The notes under the pieces are model-generated. The model was not told the origin of the DNA. It saw only the letters and a list, made by a program, of their open reading frames with translations, and ran no database searches. This document shows, in pieces, positions 1-14,700 of a stretch of DNA of 64,000 nt. A program made the translations under genes and the position numbers. Each line of letters begins with the position of its first letter. The stretch's first letter is position 1. Where the stretch lies: assembly GCF_002865645.1 (NCBI RefSeq), contig NW_020194541.1, positions 227,181-291,180 of the forward strand, read 5' to 3'. This stretch comes from Hyaloscypha bicolor E. Lineage: Eukaryota > Ascomycota > Leotiomycetes > Helotiales > Hyaloscyphaceae.

Positions 1-520
1 TTATTAGTAATTAAAGTTTTTAAGGAACTTAATATAAAAAATTTATAATAATAATATTAATAGCTTAAGTAATTAACTTTATTATAGGTATTAGTTTTAT
101 AAGCTTATAAAGTTAATTTCAAGTTTTAAAGCCTTAAAAATAATTCAAAAACTTATTTAAGAAATATCGGGTATTTATATTATTATAATAATAGTTATAA
201 TAAAATTCGCTAAAGAATTTTATAATAATAATATATTTAACTTATATTTTATTATTATTATTATTATTATTATAAAAATACTCGAAATTAGCTATAATAC
301 TAATAATCTAATTAATAAAAGCCTTAATATTAGAAGTATATTTGAAATTTAATATTTTGCTTTTATAAAGCTAAGCTTTATAAGCTAAAACTAGTTAAAA
401 AAGATTTATTATAATATTTATAAGCTTTTTTAATAGCTTCGAAATTGGGGTTTCTATAATTAAAATAAGCTAAAATAAGGCTATAAAGCTATATTACTTA
501 TTAATTAGAATATTAATTAT
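1..520. other. AT-rich decayed repeat, unidentified
   Basis: Very AT-rich sequence with no surviving reading frame. It holds a short ATT microsatellite near 250-275 and, at 429-490, the first copy of a 62-bp direct repeat that recurs just beyond the far end of copia element A. It is probably an older repeat into which A inserted. No coding domain is recognisable. Confidence 0.6.
429..490 (+). repeat. 62-bp direct repeat, left copy
   Basis: Identical to 7,509-7,570, in the same orientation, one copy on each side of copia element A but outside its LTRs. It includes the run GAAATTGGGGTTTCTATAA. The copies show no RIP-type differences although the LTRs between them do. Confidence 0.85.
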
Positions 521-687
521 TATAGTAAGAATTACTGAATTAGAGCTAGTATAATTGCTCTATTTAGTCAGGATCTATATACTTATTTCCTAAAGCTTTA
601 TATTTTACTCAAGCTCTTTTCTAGCTAGTTAAATAAGCTCTTTTACTATTTAATATAACTCCCTATTCTGTAATCTTTATATATATA
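521..687 (+). repeat. 5' LTR of copia A
   Basis: Aligns with 7,251-7,415 and with both LTRs of element B. The family LTR begins TGCAGTAAGAATTACT and ends TTTATATGCA. Here the TG and CA ends have decayed to TA, consistent with RIP. Confidence 0.85.
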
Positions 688-879
688 TTAGTTATAAGCC
701 CGGCCTTATACTAATAAGCTTTCTAATTAGTATATTATAGAAAGTATTTAAAAGCTTATTTAATTCAATTCTTTAAAAATTATACTTTAGTTTATATTTC
801 TGTTATTAACTAATTAATAGAAATTATTCCTATAGCTCCTACTATTTCTATAAGCTTAATTATAATTATATTAGAAGCT

Positions 880-3800
880 ATAGTAAAGATTATTATCCTA
901 AAGAACTATAGTTCCTAGGCGGACTAGTTTAATACTTTCTATAGAGTAGCTAGTAATAAGGATATCTGGGATAAGATTAACTTATTTAATAATAAAATAA
1001 TTAAAATAAATATAGTAGCTCCTCCCAGGCCTTCCCTTATAATTAATAAGCTTATACTAAAGAAAATAGAGAATTACTATACTAGATACCAAGTTAAAGC
1101 AGAGAATTAGAATAAGAATACTCGACCTATAATTAAGAAAAAATTAAAACTAGTATTTCTATAGCTTATAATATTCGGGAATATTAGAGATTACTATTTG
1201 GTACTTTTATAGGACTATAAGATAAAGAAACTAGACTAGATAAATAAGCTAGTATATTATTATATAATTAGATAATAGCTCTATTAAATAGTTAATATAG
1301 AGATCCTTATAAACTTTATTTTGGGACTTAAAAAAAGTAAATAAAACTCTATTTATAAGATTCTTAAGGCTTTATCTATAAAATATAGTTCTATAAATAT
1401 AGTATAAATTACTACTGCTTAGAGAATATATAGCTTAGTCTTACTATAAGTAAGTAAAGAAGAAATAAGCCTAAAGTACTAGTTTATTAATTGAGAGAAA
1501 ATACTTAATAAAGCCAGAGTTCTCAAAATTGCCAAAATTAAAGGAACTCTAGTAGTAATTGAGTTCTTAATAGCCTTCTAGTAAAAGCTCGTACTAATAT
1601 AGGTAATAGAATAGCTTAGTAATCTATATAGCAAGAATGAACTAGGGCTTCCGATTCTTATACTTGAATAGTATAGCCAGGTATTTAATTAGATTATTTT
1701 AGAAAACCAGAATACCAAGTACTTAGGAGCTCCTATAATCTTTATTATATTCGGGAATTAAACTAGTAAAGAATTAGCTAGTAAACCCGATTCAGATAAG
1801 TATAAATACTATAAATACTTTTATAAGAAGTCTAAGAACTTCAAGTATTACTAGGACCTATTTAGCTATATTATTATAGAAATTATAATTACTGGATTAA
1901 ATAAAACTTAGGTAAAATTTAAATCTAATAAAAAATAAATTAGAAAGATTCGGGAAAGGCTCTTAACTAAATATTAGAAGGATCTGAAATCTTAGCTAAA
2001 AGAGAAATATAATATAAAAATTACTAGTAGACAAGTTATAGAGAAACTAATACCCGGTACTAGTTCTAAAAAGAAGCCTAAAATATCCGGAACCTAATTT
2101 CCTAAGAACTTTAATATTATTCTAGTAAATTTAATATTTATAATCCAGGGCCTAGATTAAGGAATTTATATAATACTCGATTTCTTAAAATATTTACTTT
2201 CTTAGAATACCTTATTAGATAACTATAGTATTATATATCTGGTTAATAGTAAGAATTTAATTAATTCTAGTACTTTTATTAAGGTAAAAATTAATAATTA
2301 TATAGAAGCAAAAATAACTAATCTTCTAATTATTAGATATAGTATTTATATAATTAAAAATATAATTAATAGACTTATGGGACTATATACTAAAAATCTA
2401 ATTCTTTATAATATTATAGTTATTAAAAGGTTCTATATAAATATTATTTCCGAAGCTTGCCTAGTAAAAAAGAAAGCTTAGTATTATAAATATAATCTTA
2501 TAGTTAGATTAGAAGATTATAAAGAAAATATAGTATTAATATAATTAGAATATAGATTTAATTTAGTTTTCCTTAAATATAAGCCGCTTTTTATTTATTT
2601 TAATATTCTAATTAAAACTTCTACTAGTACTAATAATATACTTATATTTCTAATACTCGAATATTTAATTAGAGCTTAATATAAGAGATTAAGAAAGTAT
2701 CTCAAGCCAAGAAGTAATTTAGAAGAAAAATAGTATATAAAAACAGGGTATTTAGCCTATAAAGCTTTATAAAAGCTTATTAATTATATATATAATATAA
2801 AAATTAATAGACTAATAAGAATTATATATGAATTTTATATTTAGGTATATACTAGATAAGTAATCTCATATAGGCTAACTAAGAGAAAGTTTATTTAATT
2901 ATTTTAGAGAATTTTATAAGACTTATTTAATTACTCAAATAGCTATAATAGTTCGAGCTAGATTCTAATAATTAAAAACGAATTTAGTAGAAAGCTCTTT
3001 AGATACTTTCTGCTAAATAAGAAGAATTTATAAGTATTTAATATAATTAGAGATTTTGAATTATAAGTATATAGGTAATATAACCTTTTAATTACTTATA
3101 TTAAATATAATTAAAAGAAAATAGTTATTCTAATCCAAGAAATATTAGTCTATTAGATCTGGGTAAAGAAATAAGGTATTAAAATCGAGCTTTCTTTTTT
3201 TTATATATATAAGCCAAATAGTAATACTAAATAAGTAAGGCAAGAGATTATAAATAAGGCTATTATAATATACTTAATAGCTAATTTGCCTGAAAAGCTA
3301 TAGCCAGAAAGCTCTATAGCCGTAATTTACCTATTTAATTAGAGTTCCTTATATATAAATAACTAGAGAATACTAAATAAAGTACTCGATTTATAGTTCT
3401 ATAATTATTTCTATTAGTATAACCCAGAGTTTATAATATAAATAATAGTTAATTTCAGGCCTAATTAAAATGGGATCTATATATATAATTCTAGGGCATA
3501 TCTAATAATTAAGGACTATAAAGCAAAACGAAATAAGAAAGTATTTAAGGTTATATTATATAAATATATTAGATATTTAGTTAGATATATTATATCTAAT
3601 ATTTATAAAATCTGGGTTCCCGTATTTAATAAAGTAATTATTATATATAATATTATATTTAATAAGAATATTCTTTATAAAAAGAATTATAAATATATTA
3701 AAGGCTATAATATAGAGATTATAAAGAATATAATAGAACTATTTCTAGAGAATAAGATTTAGGATACTAAATTAATCTTTAATAATAAGGGATTATAGTA

Positions 3801-6060
3801 TAATAGCTTATTAGAATAAATAGAAAAGAAGCCTAAACTAGGGAATAATAAGTAAATAAACTAATAATTAAAAAAGCCTATAAGTATATTAATAGGTTAT
3901 AACTCGGGAATAGGAAGCTTTATAGCCTTACTAGAAATAGGACTTATAACTTTATAAAGTATTCTAGAGCCAGAAAATATACTAGAGCCTAGAAATAATA
4001 GAAATAAAGGTACTAAGCTCTTAAGAAGGCTTAGTACTATAGAGAGAGATATAATAAAGTATACCGGAATTATTAAAGAAATATACTAAACTAATAAAAG
4101 CAGGAAAGAATTTTCTTAGGACTAGTAATAGAATTTACTAATAGCTTCTATAAGTAAAGCAGGAAGCTTACTTATAGAATAAGTATATAGCTTAATAGAA
4201 ATAAAAGAATTCTCTATAAAAAAAGTAAATAGCTTAGCTAAAATAAAAGATTAAATAGTAAAACTAAAGAGAAAATAGATAAAGAAGCCAATTATTAAAA
4301 CCAGAAATAGGCTAATCCAAATATATTTATATAAGGGAAATAATTAGAATAGAGATTCAGATAAAGCTAGTAGTAATATAATTACTATAGTAAATATATT
4401 ATTATAAATAATAGATAGATTAAATTAGATTAATTATTTAGAGTCTTTTTTAGAGTCTCTCTAGCCTAATTAGCTAAAGAATTATAAAAAGGAATTTAAT
4501 TATAAGATTATATATACTATAATTATAATAGTAATTTAATTAAAAACATATCTAGAATAGAGAACTTCAGGTAATATAATAATAAGAAAAATTCATATTA
4601 ATAATCTTTTAAAAGCTTTAAAAACATAAAATAATCTAAAGAAGTACTTATCTAGAAAATACTTTAAATCGGATATTAAACTAGAAATTAATAACTTTAA
4701 AACTCGAAATTACTAGAGAATTATTTCTAGTAATAAAGCAAGTATATCTCTAATTTCTTTAAAATAAATATTTATATATAAAATTAATTCTAATAAATAT
4801 ATTACTTAGTATTACTTAAGGCTAGTAATTTATAGAAATCTCTAAAAAAAGATATTACTTCTATTTATATATACTACTATATTTATAATAAGGTCTTTTT
4901 AAATAGCTAGTATAATTATAGCTTATTTTAATCTGGAAATAAAATAATTTAATATTATAAATATATTTATTAATATAGAAAGAGATTCTAATAAGCCTAT
5001 AATAGTATATAAGCTACTAGATGGTTTTAAAATACTAAGCTATATTATAGAAGTAAATCGAGCTCTATATAGGCTATAAGACTTTCCTGCTTTATAATTC
5101 AAATACTAGACAGATACTTTTAAGAGAATTAGATTCTCCGGACTTAATAAAAAGTCCTATATTTATATAAATATAGATTATAAGATCTTTATTATTTTCT
5201 ATATAAATAACTTTTAAGTATTTTATTATAAAAATAATAAAGCATATACTTAATTAATTATTACTTAGATTAAAAGAATTTATAAGCTTTATAATATATA
5301 GGATATAGAATAATTTCTAGGAATTCATATAATTAGAAATCGGAAGGCTAAAAAGCTCTAGCTAGTTTATAATACCTATATTAAGAAAATTACTAAAAAG
5401 TTTAAGATAATAGATAAAAAGTACCCTAGTTTTTTATTACCTGGAATTAATTTTTAGAAATATAGTAATTAAGCTTATTTATATTAAATTAAAGTATATT
5501 AGGAAAAAGTTAGATTACTATTCTATATTATAATTATAATTAGACCAGATATAGCTTTTACTACTTTAGTACTCTCTTAGTTCTTAATAAATCCTATTCT
5601 AGAATATTTTATAGCTATAGATTAGGCTCTCTAATACTTGTTTAGAACCCGGTTTTTAGTAATTTAGTATAATAGGAAATATAAAAAAATATAGCTATAG
5701 ATTATATCTAATACTTTATATATAAATAAAATAATAATATAATAATTAAGCTATAAGTATATAATTTCCTTATTTAGAGGTTTAATATTATAGAAAGCTA
5801 TTTAATAAAATACTATAACTACTTCTTTAACCGAATTAGAAATATATAGTATTACTTATATAGTAAAGGAAACTATAGCTCTCTAGAAGCTATTTAGGAA
5901 TCTATATTTAGATTTTAGAAAGCTCTGAATTATATTTTATAATAATAAATAAACTATTTAATTAATTATTAGAGAGAATAAAAGAATTATTATAAAGCTC
6001 TATTATATTAATATCTAGAATATATAGCTATATTAAGAATATAATAAAGGCGCCTTTTAA
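880..6060 (+). pseudogene. copia gag-pol remnant (element A)
   Basis: Broken gag-pol polyprotein of a Ty1/copia element. The Gag-like start reads through ADQFN..YRVASNKDIWDKINLFNNK, which aligns with the better-kept copy in element B. The reverse transcriptase region retains the NRALYRLQD block (copia RALYGLKQ) near 5,050 and the RPDIAF block near 5,540, placing it after the integrase, the order that separates copia from gypsy. Dozens of TAA/TAG codons and several frameshifts make it non-functional. Boundaries are approximate because no frame is continuous. Confidence 0.82.
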
Positions 6061-6239
6061 GTTATATATTTTTAAATAAGTATTATATTTATAAATGGAC
6101 TTATGAAAAATCTATCCCGATTTAAGTTCGAAAACTTTAGAGCTTTATTAAATCTTTAGGATATTAGAATAAAGATTAAAATAATTAAATAATATAAAAA
6201 GAGGCTTTTATTTATATCTTTTATTTATTAATAAGCTTA

Positions 6240-6977
6240 TATAAAAGGCCCTTTACCTGATCGGACTACTTCTTATTCTTCTTAATAGCCTCTTAAACCT
6301 TAGTAAAAGAGCTCTTATTATTATTTTCTTTATTAGATTCAGTAATCTCAAATATAGTATAAATATAATACCTAAGAGTAAATAAATACTTTAAAAGAGT
6401 CAGAATCTGTAAAAGAGAATTAAGAAAAGAGAGCTTATAATATTTTTAGTAATTGGAAGTTCTATAAGAAAGAGCTATATAATAGGGATATAAGAAATCG
6501 GAATAGCTAAATAAGAATAACTAGAAGTATACTTCTAGTAACGAGAATCTCGGCTAATAGTATTATAGCAAGAACTATTACTCTTGCCCTTTAGAGTAGA
6601 GGAGACTATATTAAGTCAAAACGAGCTTTGGAATAGTATAAAGAACTTATAGTAATCTATATAAGGGATTTTTCTAATACTAGTATAAGCAAGATAAGAA
6701 GTACGAGGCTTTGGTATAGACTTCTTTACCTTTAGTAAAGGGGTACTAGAAGTATTAGAAGATATTATAGGAATCTGAACCTCGATATTCTATTAAATAT
6801 AAGCTTTATATTAATAGTTAAGAGCTATATCTATAGCAGACTTGCGAGCTACTTAATACTATCCAAAGTTAGTAAAAGGTAAAGCAAGAACGTATTTTGG
6901 GTTAAAAATACCTTGGATTTGCGAGCCGGAATCGACTTAATAGTAATACGGGAAGAGGTGAAACCGGTACGAGCCAT
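6240..6977 (-). pseudogene. antisense intron-containing ORF in copia A
   Basis: Gene-like remnant on the strand opposite to gag-pol, next to the 3' LTR. It starts at ATG 6,975-6,977 with a 22-codon first exon ending in IKSIPARKSK, followed by a 63-nt candidate intron (6,849-6,911) that begins GTATTT, contains the fungal branch-point string TACTAAC and ends TAG. A TATA box lies about 100 bp upstream (CCCTATATAAACCCC). Coding-like sequence continues in more than one frame, with RIP stops and a possible second intron. Element B carries the same arrangement; the first exons differ by exactly nine nucleotides, which keeps the frame. I do not recognise the product. Confidence 0.55.
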
Positions 6978-7250
6978 ATTTATAATAATTAGAAGCTTGA
7001 GAAAAGAGCTCTGGAAGGGTATTAAAGAAGAGTAGTTTAATTAGAGGCTCTAGAGTAGTAGAAAAGGGGGGTTTATATAGGGCTCTCCTGGAATTTGGTA
7101 ATCTAGAGAAATGATATATACTAAGCCTATTTAGTTCGGAATATTAATATAGCTCTATAAAACCCATATATTAGATGAATTTCGCTATTTCAAAGCTCTC
7201 TAATTAGGTAGAATAGGTAGAATATAATTATATCTTCCTAGGGAATATAT

Positions 7251-7415
7251 TATAGTAAGAATTACTAAATTAGGGCTAGTATAATTACTTTACTTAGTTA
7301 GGATTTATATACTTACTTCCTAAAGCTTTATACTTTACTTAAGCTCTTTTCTAGCTAGTTAAATAAGCTCTTTTATTATTTAATATAACTCCCTATTCTG
7401 TAATCTTTATATATA
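7251..7415 (+). repeat. 3' LTR of copia A
   Basis: 165 bp, aligned end to end with the 5' LTR at 521-687; differences are mostly C/T and G/A transitions. Confidence 0.85.
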
Positions 7416-7508
7416 TTATTAATTAAGATATTAACTAGAATATTAACTAAAATATTAATTAAAATATCGGAATTTATTACTTTAATTTTTGAAATAAATT
7501 TAATATTA

Positions 7509-7570
7509 TTTAATAGCTTCGAAATTGGGGTTTCTATAATTAAAATAAGCTAAAATAAGGCTATAAAGCT
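7509..7570 (+). repeat. 62-bp direct repeat, right copy
   Basis: Exact match to 429-490, lying 94 bp beyond the 3' LTR of copia A. Confidence 0.85.
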
Positions 7571-9483
7571 CTAATACTTATTATTTATAATAATAAAAAT
7601 ATTTACTTTAGTATCTAAATTAAATTCATTTATATTTAAATTAATTTTGGGCTTTTTTAAATTCCTTTTAATAAATTTCTTTAATTTTTTTTATTAACTT
7701 ATATATTAGAATCTTTTATACTATTATCTAATATAAAGAAAAGTATTATAATAGTATTATATAAGTAATTATAAGGTTAAAGATTAAAAGTTAAAGATTT
7801 AATATTTATATAATAAATATTTAATAGAAGAAGAAAATTAATTTTAGCTATTTCTAAATAAGAATTCTTTAGTAATTAATAGCTTTATATAATTAAAATC
7901 TATTTATAAGCTTATAAAAGAAATTATTTTAAGTACTAGCTTTATTTATATAAGTTATAAGCCTTTAATATAATAATCTATTTTCTAGTTTATTAAGCTA
8001 GTTAAAGTCTTGGCTATAAAATAATTAAAGTAAAAGAAAACCTTAAAAAATAAATTATTTAAAGTTTTAACTTTTAAGTAATTTATATAAAAAAGACCTA
8101 AATAATACTTTCGAGTTATAAGATTTAAAATAACTTAATTTATAATAAGATCTTAGCTTTTATAAATTATAATTATATAGCCTAAATATAAAGGAAATTA
8201 TATATAATTATAAATACTACTTTTATATTTAAAGCTTTAAATAATTAGAAAAACTAAAAATATATTTAATTTATATTTTAAAAAGTTCGGGCTCTTATAT
8301 TTATTAAATTTAATTATAATTATAGATAATAAACTAGTTATAAAATTCTTTTTAATATTTTAAATAATATTATAAACGAAATATATAGTATTATTAATTA
8401 AGCTTATCTTAATTTAAAAATTAATTATAAGTATAACTTTAGTCTTTAAATATATATAAAGCTTAATATATAAGTTATTAGCCTTTTTTTAATTACTTTA
8501 TTAGCTTTATAATTATAATATAAGGCTATAATCTTCTTTATAAGCTAGTTTATAATTAATAAATACTAGAAGTTCTATTTTCGAACTTCTTTATTAATAA
8601 AGTAAAGTTATAAAGCTATAATAAAAGCTATAATTTTATTAAATAAAAGCTTATTTTTAACTTAAATATAAAAAAGTTTCTAGCTTTCTTACTTAAGCTT
8701 AATTAATTAAAAATAGCTAAAAGTAGCCCGAAACTTAATAAAAATCTTATTTTAATCTTATTATTATATAATTTTATTTAATTAAATATAAAATAAAAAT
8801 AAAAACTTTAAATAATTTTAATAGTTTTATAAAACCGGAAATATAAGGCTTTTCTATTAATAGGCAAGAATTAATAAAAGTTATTATATAATTAGATATT
8901 TATATTCTCGAAAAATAAATTAAATTTAAAGAAAATAATAGCCCGTAAATAATTACTAATACTTGAATAAGTTTTAAAATTAAGTATTAATTTCTTATTA
9001 ATAATTAAAAATTAAAAATTCTAAAAAGTATATTATAAGGCTTATAATATTTTAAATAATAAATTAGATTTATAGCCCTTAACTAATAACCTAAAAAATA
9101 ATAATTCTTATAAAAGTAGTCCGAAATATTAGATTTCTTTTTTTAAATTTTTTTTAGCTTTCTAAGCAAATTCTTAAATCTTTATAAATATAATAAAAAT
9201 TATATAAGTTTTTCTAGTTTTTCTTTTATTATTAATTTATATAAGTTATTAAAAAAGTAAAAATAAAAATAAAAATAGCTTTTAAATATATTAATTAATT
9301 AATATATTATAAGATTTTTAGTTTTAACTTAGTTTTAAACTTAAAGAAAAACATTATATTTATTAATATATTAAATTTAATTATAATTTGTATTAAGTTT
9401 TTAAGTTTTTAAATTATTTATAAATTAAATAAGGTTTTAGTTCTGGCCTAATCTTTAATATAAAAAACCTTTATAATATTTTA

Positions 9484-9704
<221 letters not shown>

Positions 9705-10881
9705 TTTTATTTATATTAAGGTTATTATCTAAATCTAGTAATTTAACTAGATTCGATTTCGAATTTATATAAAAGTTTAGAAAATATAAATAAAGGGCTT
9801 TATAAGCCTTAAAAGCCTTTATATATATATTATAAATTTAATTTCTAATATAAAGCAAATTATTATAACTTATAAAAAAATTAAAAAAATATAAGTTTTA
9901 TTTAATAATAATTAAGAAACTAAAGAAACTCTAAATTATTTAAGTATTATAAATAATAATTAATAACTTTTAATTTAGTTTTAAAATTATAAAAGAATTA
10001 AAAGAATTATAATAAATAAAGCCAAAGTTTTAAATATAATATTTATAAATTGTTTTTTATATCTTTATAATATAAAATATTAGGCTATAATCTAGTTATT
10101 ATCTAATATAATTAAATTATTCTAAATTTCTTTTAAGTAAAAAATAATAAAATATAAAGGCTTTTTCGAGCTTATTAATATATTTTCTAATATAAAAAAG
10201 TAATATAATTAAATTACTAAAAAGCTAAATATTTATATTACTATTTATTTTATAATTAATTTTCTTTATAATATATAAAAGCAAAGTTTTGAGTTATAAA
10301 AAATAAAATTAGTAAAGCAATTCTATTATTTCTAGGGCTATAAGATATTTATATTAATTTAAAAAAAGCTAGTTTTATATTTAAAAAAAAAATATAGCCT
10401 TAAATTATAAATAATAATATTTTTTAATAATTATAATAAACCTGAAATCGATTAATAAAAATTATAAATATATTTATAATATTTGTAATTTCTAAAAAAA
10501 TAAATAAAGGTAATAAATATTAAAAGTTAGACTATTAATTCTAATTAAAATTTTAGGCTATATTATATATTTTTTAATATTATATAAAAGTATTTTAAAA
10601 CTTATTAATATTTTCTAAAAGCTTTAAATTTTATAATAATTAATAAATATTATAAAAACAACTTAAATTATAAAATTACTACTTATATTATTTCTAATAA
10701 TTCTAGTATTTAAGCTATAGCTATAAAATATATTAATAAAAGGCTTTAAGGCAAATATTTAATTAAATAATAATTATAGCCGGGTTTTTATTATAATTTA
10801 GCTTTTAATTTTATTAGCTAATATAATTATCTAATAATTACTTATATCTTATTATTTATATTCTATTATCTTTTAATTATA

Positions 10882-11099
10882 TAATAATATATATAATATA
10901 GCTATTTTATTAAGGAAATATATTTAAAATATATTAGAAATATTTAAAAAAAAACTAAGCTTCTTATAAGCTAATATATTATAAAAAAAATTTTTTTTTA
11001 TAGCCTTTTATATTTTAGTTTTCTTTCTTTAACTTTAAATTATCTTTATAAAAGACTTTTTACTTTACTTTTCAAGCCCTAAATATTATACTTATAATA
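10882..11099. repeat. 218-bp direct repeat, left copy
   Basis: Aligns over its length with 33,286-33,503 in the same orientation, with many transitions and small compensating indels. It could be an LTR, but no target duplications flank the pair and both copies fall in minus-strand coding-like sequence, so a shared decayed coding segment is as likely. Confidence 0.6.
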
Positions 11100-11799
11100 G
11101 TATTTAAAGTTTACTTTCTTTAATTCTATAAAGAATTTTAAATAAACTAATTTAGAACTATTAGAAATATAAGTATTATTAAAATAATAGAACCTCAGAA
11201 ATATAAGTAATAGGCTTTAAAATAATAAAAGCAAAAAGCTTTAAAACTATTAAAGGAATTATATATTTATATTTTTATAAATATATATTAATAATATATT
11301 AGAAACTTTTTTGAAAACCCGAAAATTAAAAAACTTTATATAAAAGCTATTCTTTAATTAAGTTTTAGAGTAATAAGTATTTATAGGCTAGTAATTTAAC
11401 TATTATCTTTAAGCCTTACTTTATAATCTTATAGGCCTTATATATATACTAGTAATAAAATTATTAGAAAAAATATAATAAAAGAAAAATATAATAAATT
11501 AACTTTCTAGAATATTATATAATTCGAAATTATATTAATATTTCTAGAGAATTTATAAATAAATTTATAAAAATAAAATTCTTTATTTTTATTATAAAGC
11601 TTCTATACTTTAATAATTCTATTATTACTAAAGAATTATATAAATAGGCTAAAAGGCCTAATAATTTACTTAAAAATATTTGTATTATTATAATTAATTA
11701 TTAGAAAAATATTTAAAAAACTCTTATATATAAAAATATCTATAATTATAATAAAGGTATTCTTAATAATATTAAGCTTTATAATAGTAAACTCGAAAA

Positions 11800-14700
11800 G
11801 AATATTAAATATTATATAGCTATAATAAATCGGTTTATAATAACTTTAATTACTTTTATTTTATTTACTCTTATTATTTCTATAATTCTTATTTCTTTAA
11901 ATTCCTCTTTAAAGAATTCTAAACTATTTTATTTCTATTTAAAATATCTTATATCTTATATTTTCTTTAGAGATACTAGAGTTACTAAGCTTTTAAATTT
12001 AATTCTCTTTATTAGAGATTATATTATTTTTAATAACTAGCTAGTTTAGATTAAAAATAAGCTATAAGAAAATAATAATTTCTATTTTTTAAAGTATTTT
12101 AAAATTATTTATATTTCTAGTAAACTTATAAGTAATACTTTTACTTTAATTAATTCTTATATAAATAAAAATAGTTTAAATTAATATTATTAGCTTTTAA
12201 AGTTATATTTTTATTTAAAGAAGCTATATTTTAATTCTAATAAGATATAAAATACTTACTATAACTTTAATAAGCTTTAAATATATTTTAGTTAAATATT
12301 TTAGAAGTTCTATATTTTTTTTATAATTATTTATAGAAAATAGTATTAGTTTTTAAGATATTAAATATAAACTAAATAAAAAGCTTTTATTAAAGCTTTA
12401 GAAATTAGTATATATATATTATAATAATTCTTCTATTAATACTATTTGCTTTATTTAGTACTATATTACTAATAATTAGTAAATTAAGGCTATATATAAA
12501 AAAATTAAGAAATATAAGAAAATAAAAGCTATTTTAGCCAAGTTTACTTCTGGTATTATATTCTTTTATATTTCTAAGAAAAAATCCAAGAAGCTTATAT
12601 CTATTACTTTTATTAAATATATATTTTTCAAAAAATATAAGTAATATTTTATAAAAACTAAAAATCTTTTAATTATTAAATATTTTAATTATAATAAGTT
12701 CGGCTATTATATTAAGTATTATTTACTTAGATATAATAAAAAAATCAAAATAACTTTTATTAAAATTAAGCTAGGCTTAATTTTTATTCTAGTAAAATAT
12801 TTAAAGAATTTAGATTCTAATTTTAATATAGAACCAGAAAACAAGTATTTCTAAAAAAAAGTCTTTATTTTAGGGGCTTATAATATTAATTTAGTAAAGA
12901 TTAACATAATTTATTTAATAAAAGAAAATACTTTTATAATGCCTTATATTATTAATATAAATAAATTAGAAATCAAGTTTTTTCTTTTTATTAATATTAG
13001 AATAAATAGTTATATTTTTATTAATAGAATGCTTATTTAGCTTATAAAGTAATTTATAGAAATAAAACTATAATTCTTTCTTTTATTCTATATTATATAT
13101 AGTTTTAATAAAAAGCTAGCTAAGTTTATTAAAAAAATATTAAGAAGTTTTATTTTTAATTAATAAATAAAATCTTAAAATACTTATAATTATTTTAAAT
13201 CTTAAAAATCTTAATATTATTTTTAATAGAAAATGAACTATATATTAATATTCTAATTAATTATAAAAGATATAGGCTTATATAGCTAAAAATAATAAGT
13301 CTAAATTTATATAATTTAATTATATTATTAGTATTTCTTAATAATAGCTAGAAAATTAATCTAATAATATGAAATATTAAAAAATATTATTATAAGCTAT
13401 TTTTGAAAATTTATTATTTTTAAATAATTTTCTTTCTTTTAAACTAATTAAAGGAAATTATATAATATTATAGAAAAAAAGCTTTTATAGCCTAATTAAG
13501 ATATAATATTTAAATAAAAGCTAAAGAAGTAAAAAGAGATCCTTAATAAAAAGTAAATACTAGATCTAATTATTCTTATTTTTATAATATTTAATTATAT
13601 AACTAAAAAAAAATTATTATTAGTTAAATATCTATTTATAAAATTAATAAAGAGTTTAAAGCTCGAAAAAAAGCTATTTCTGGCCCAAAGAATTAATAAC
13701 TAAAAGAAATAAAGCTTTAATAACTTTAGAGAATATTATTCTCGAAATTTAAGAAATATATCTTTATTTTTTAAAGAATAAATCTAATATTCTTTTTTTC
13801 TATAAATTATATAATTATAAGATTTAAATTAAAGGCTTACAAGAAACTAAGAATATTAAATACTAATCTCTCTAGTAATAATTTACTTAAAAGCTTTAGA
13901 AAATCAAGTATTTCTTAAAGAATAATTTGACTAAAGGCTTTATTAAAACTAATTAAGCTTTTTTTACTTTATTAATTCTTTTTATAAAAAAAGTAAATAG
14001 AGGCTTATACTTTTATATTAATTTCTATTACCTAAATAATATTATTTAAAAGAATTAATATTTCCTTTTACTTATTAATAAAACTTTAAATCAATTATCT
14101 AAAGCTAAGATTTATATTAAACTAGATATTTATTAAGCTTTTTATTATATAGCTATAAACCCGAATTATTAAAAGCTAATAATATTTTATATTTATTATA
14201 AAATATATAAATATAATATTCTTTAGAAAGGCCTTATAAATAGCTTAGCTATATATTAATACTATATAAATAATATACTTTAATAATATTCTTATTTATT
14301 TAAAGAATCTAATAAAATATAAATAATATATATAAAAAGTACTAAATTACTTATATTTTATTAGTCTTTAAGTAAATATTAAGAAATTAGAATTCGAAAT
14401 TATATATATAAAGTATTTAGGCTTTATTATTTTTATATTTAATATTAAAGTAAATTTTAATAAAATTAAAATAATATATAATTAGTAATTTCTAAAAATA
14501 ATTAAGAATATATAGTTTTTTCTTGGCTTTTATAACTTTTATAAATACTTTATTAAGGAATATAAATAAATTATTAGATTTTTTATTTTATTTATAAAAA
14601 AAATTCCTTTAAATAAATTAAGTAATATTAAAAGGCTTTTAATTATTTAAAGAATACTATAATTTTTATTCTAGTTTTATAATTTATAATTTAAATTTAT

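Larger units (their letters stand above)
521..7415 (+). mobile_element. Ty1/copia retrotransposon A, RIP-inactivated
   Basis: Complete-length but dead copia element read on the plus strand. It has LTRs at 521-687 and 7,251-7,415. The sequence just inside the 5' LTR (TTAGTTATAAGCCCGG) matches the primer site of element B. Domains appear in copia order: Gag with a degraded zinc-knuckle region (~880-2,000), protease-like segment (~2,200), integrase (~2,640-3,500), reverse transcriptase (~4,950-5,450) and RNase H (~5,500-6,060). Most breaks are TAG/TAA at positions expected to be Trp or Gln, as RIP would leave. The flanks are ATTAT on the left and ATTAT (overlapping the last LTR base) on the right, so a 5-bp target duplication is plausible. 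Same family as element B. Confidence 0.88.
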
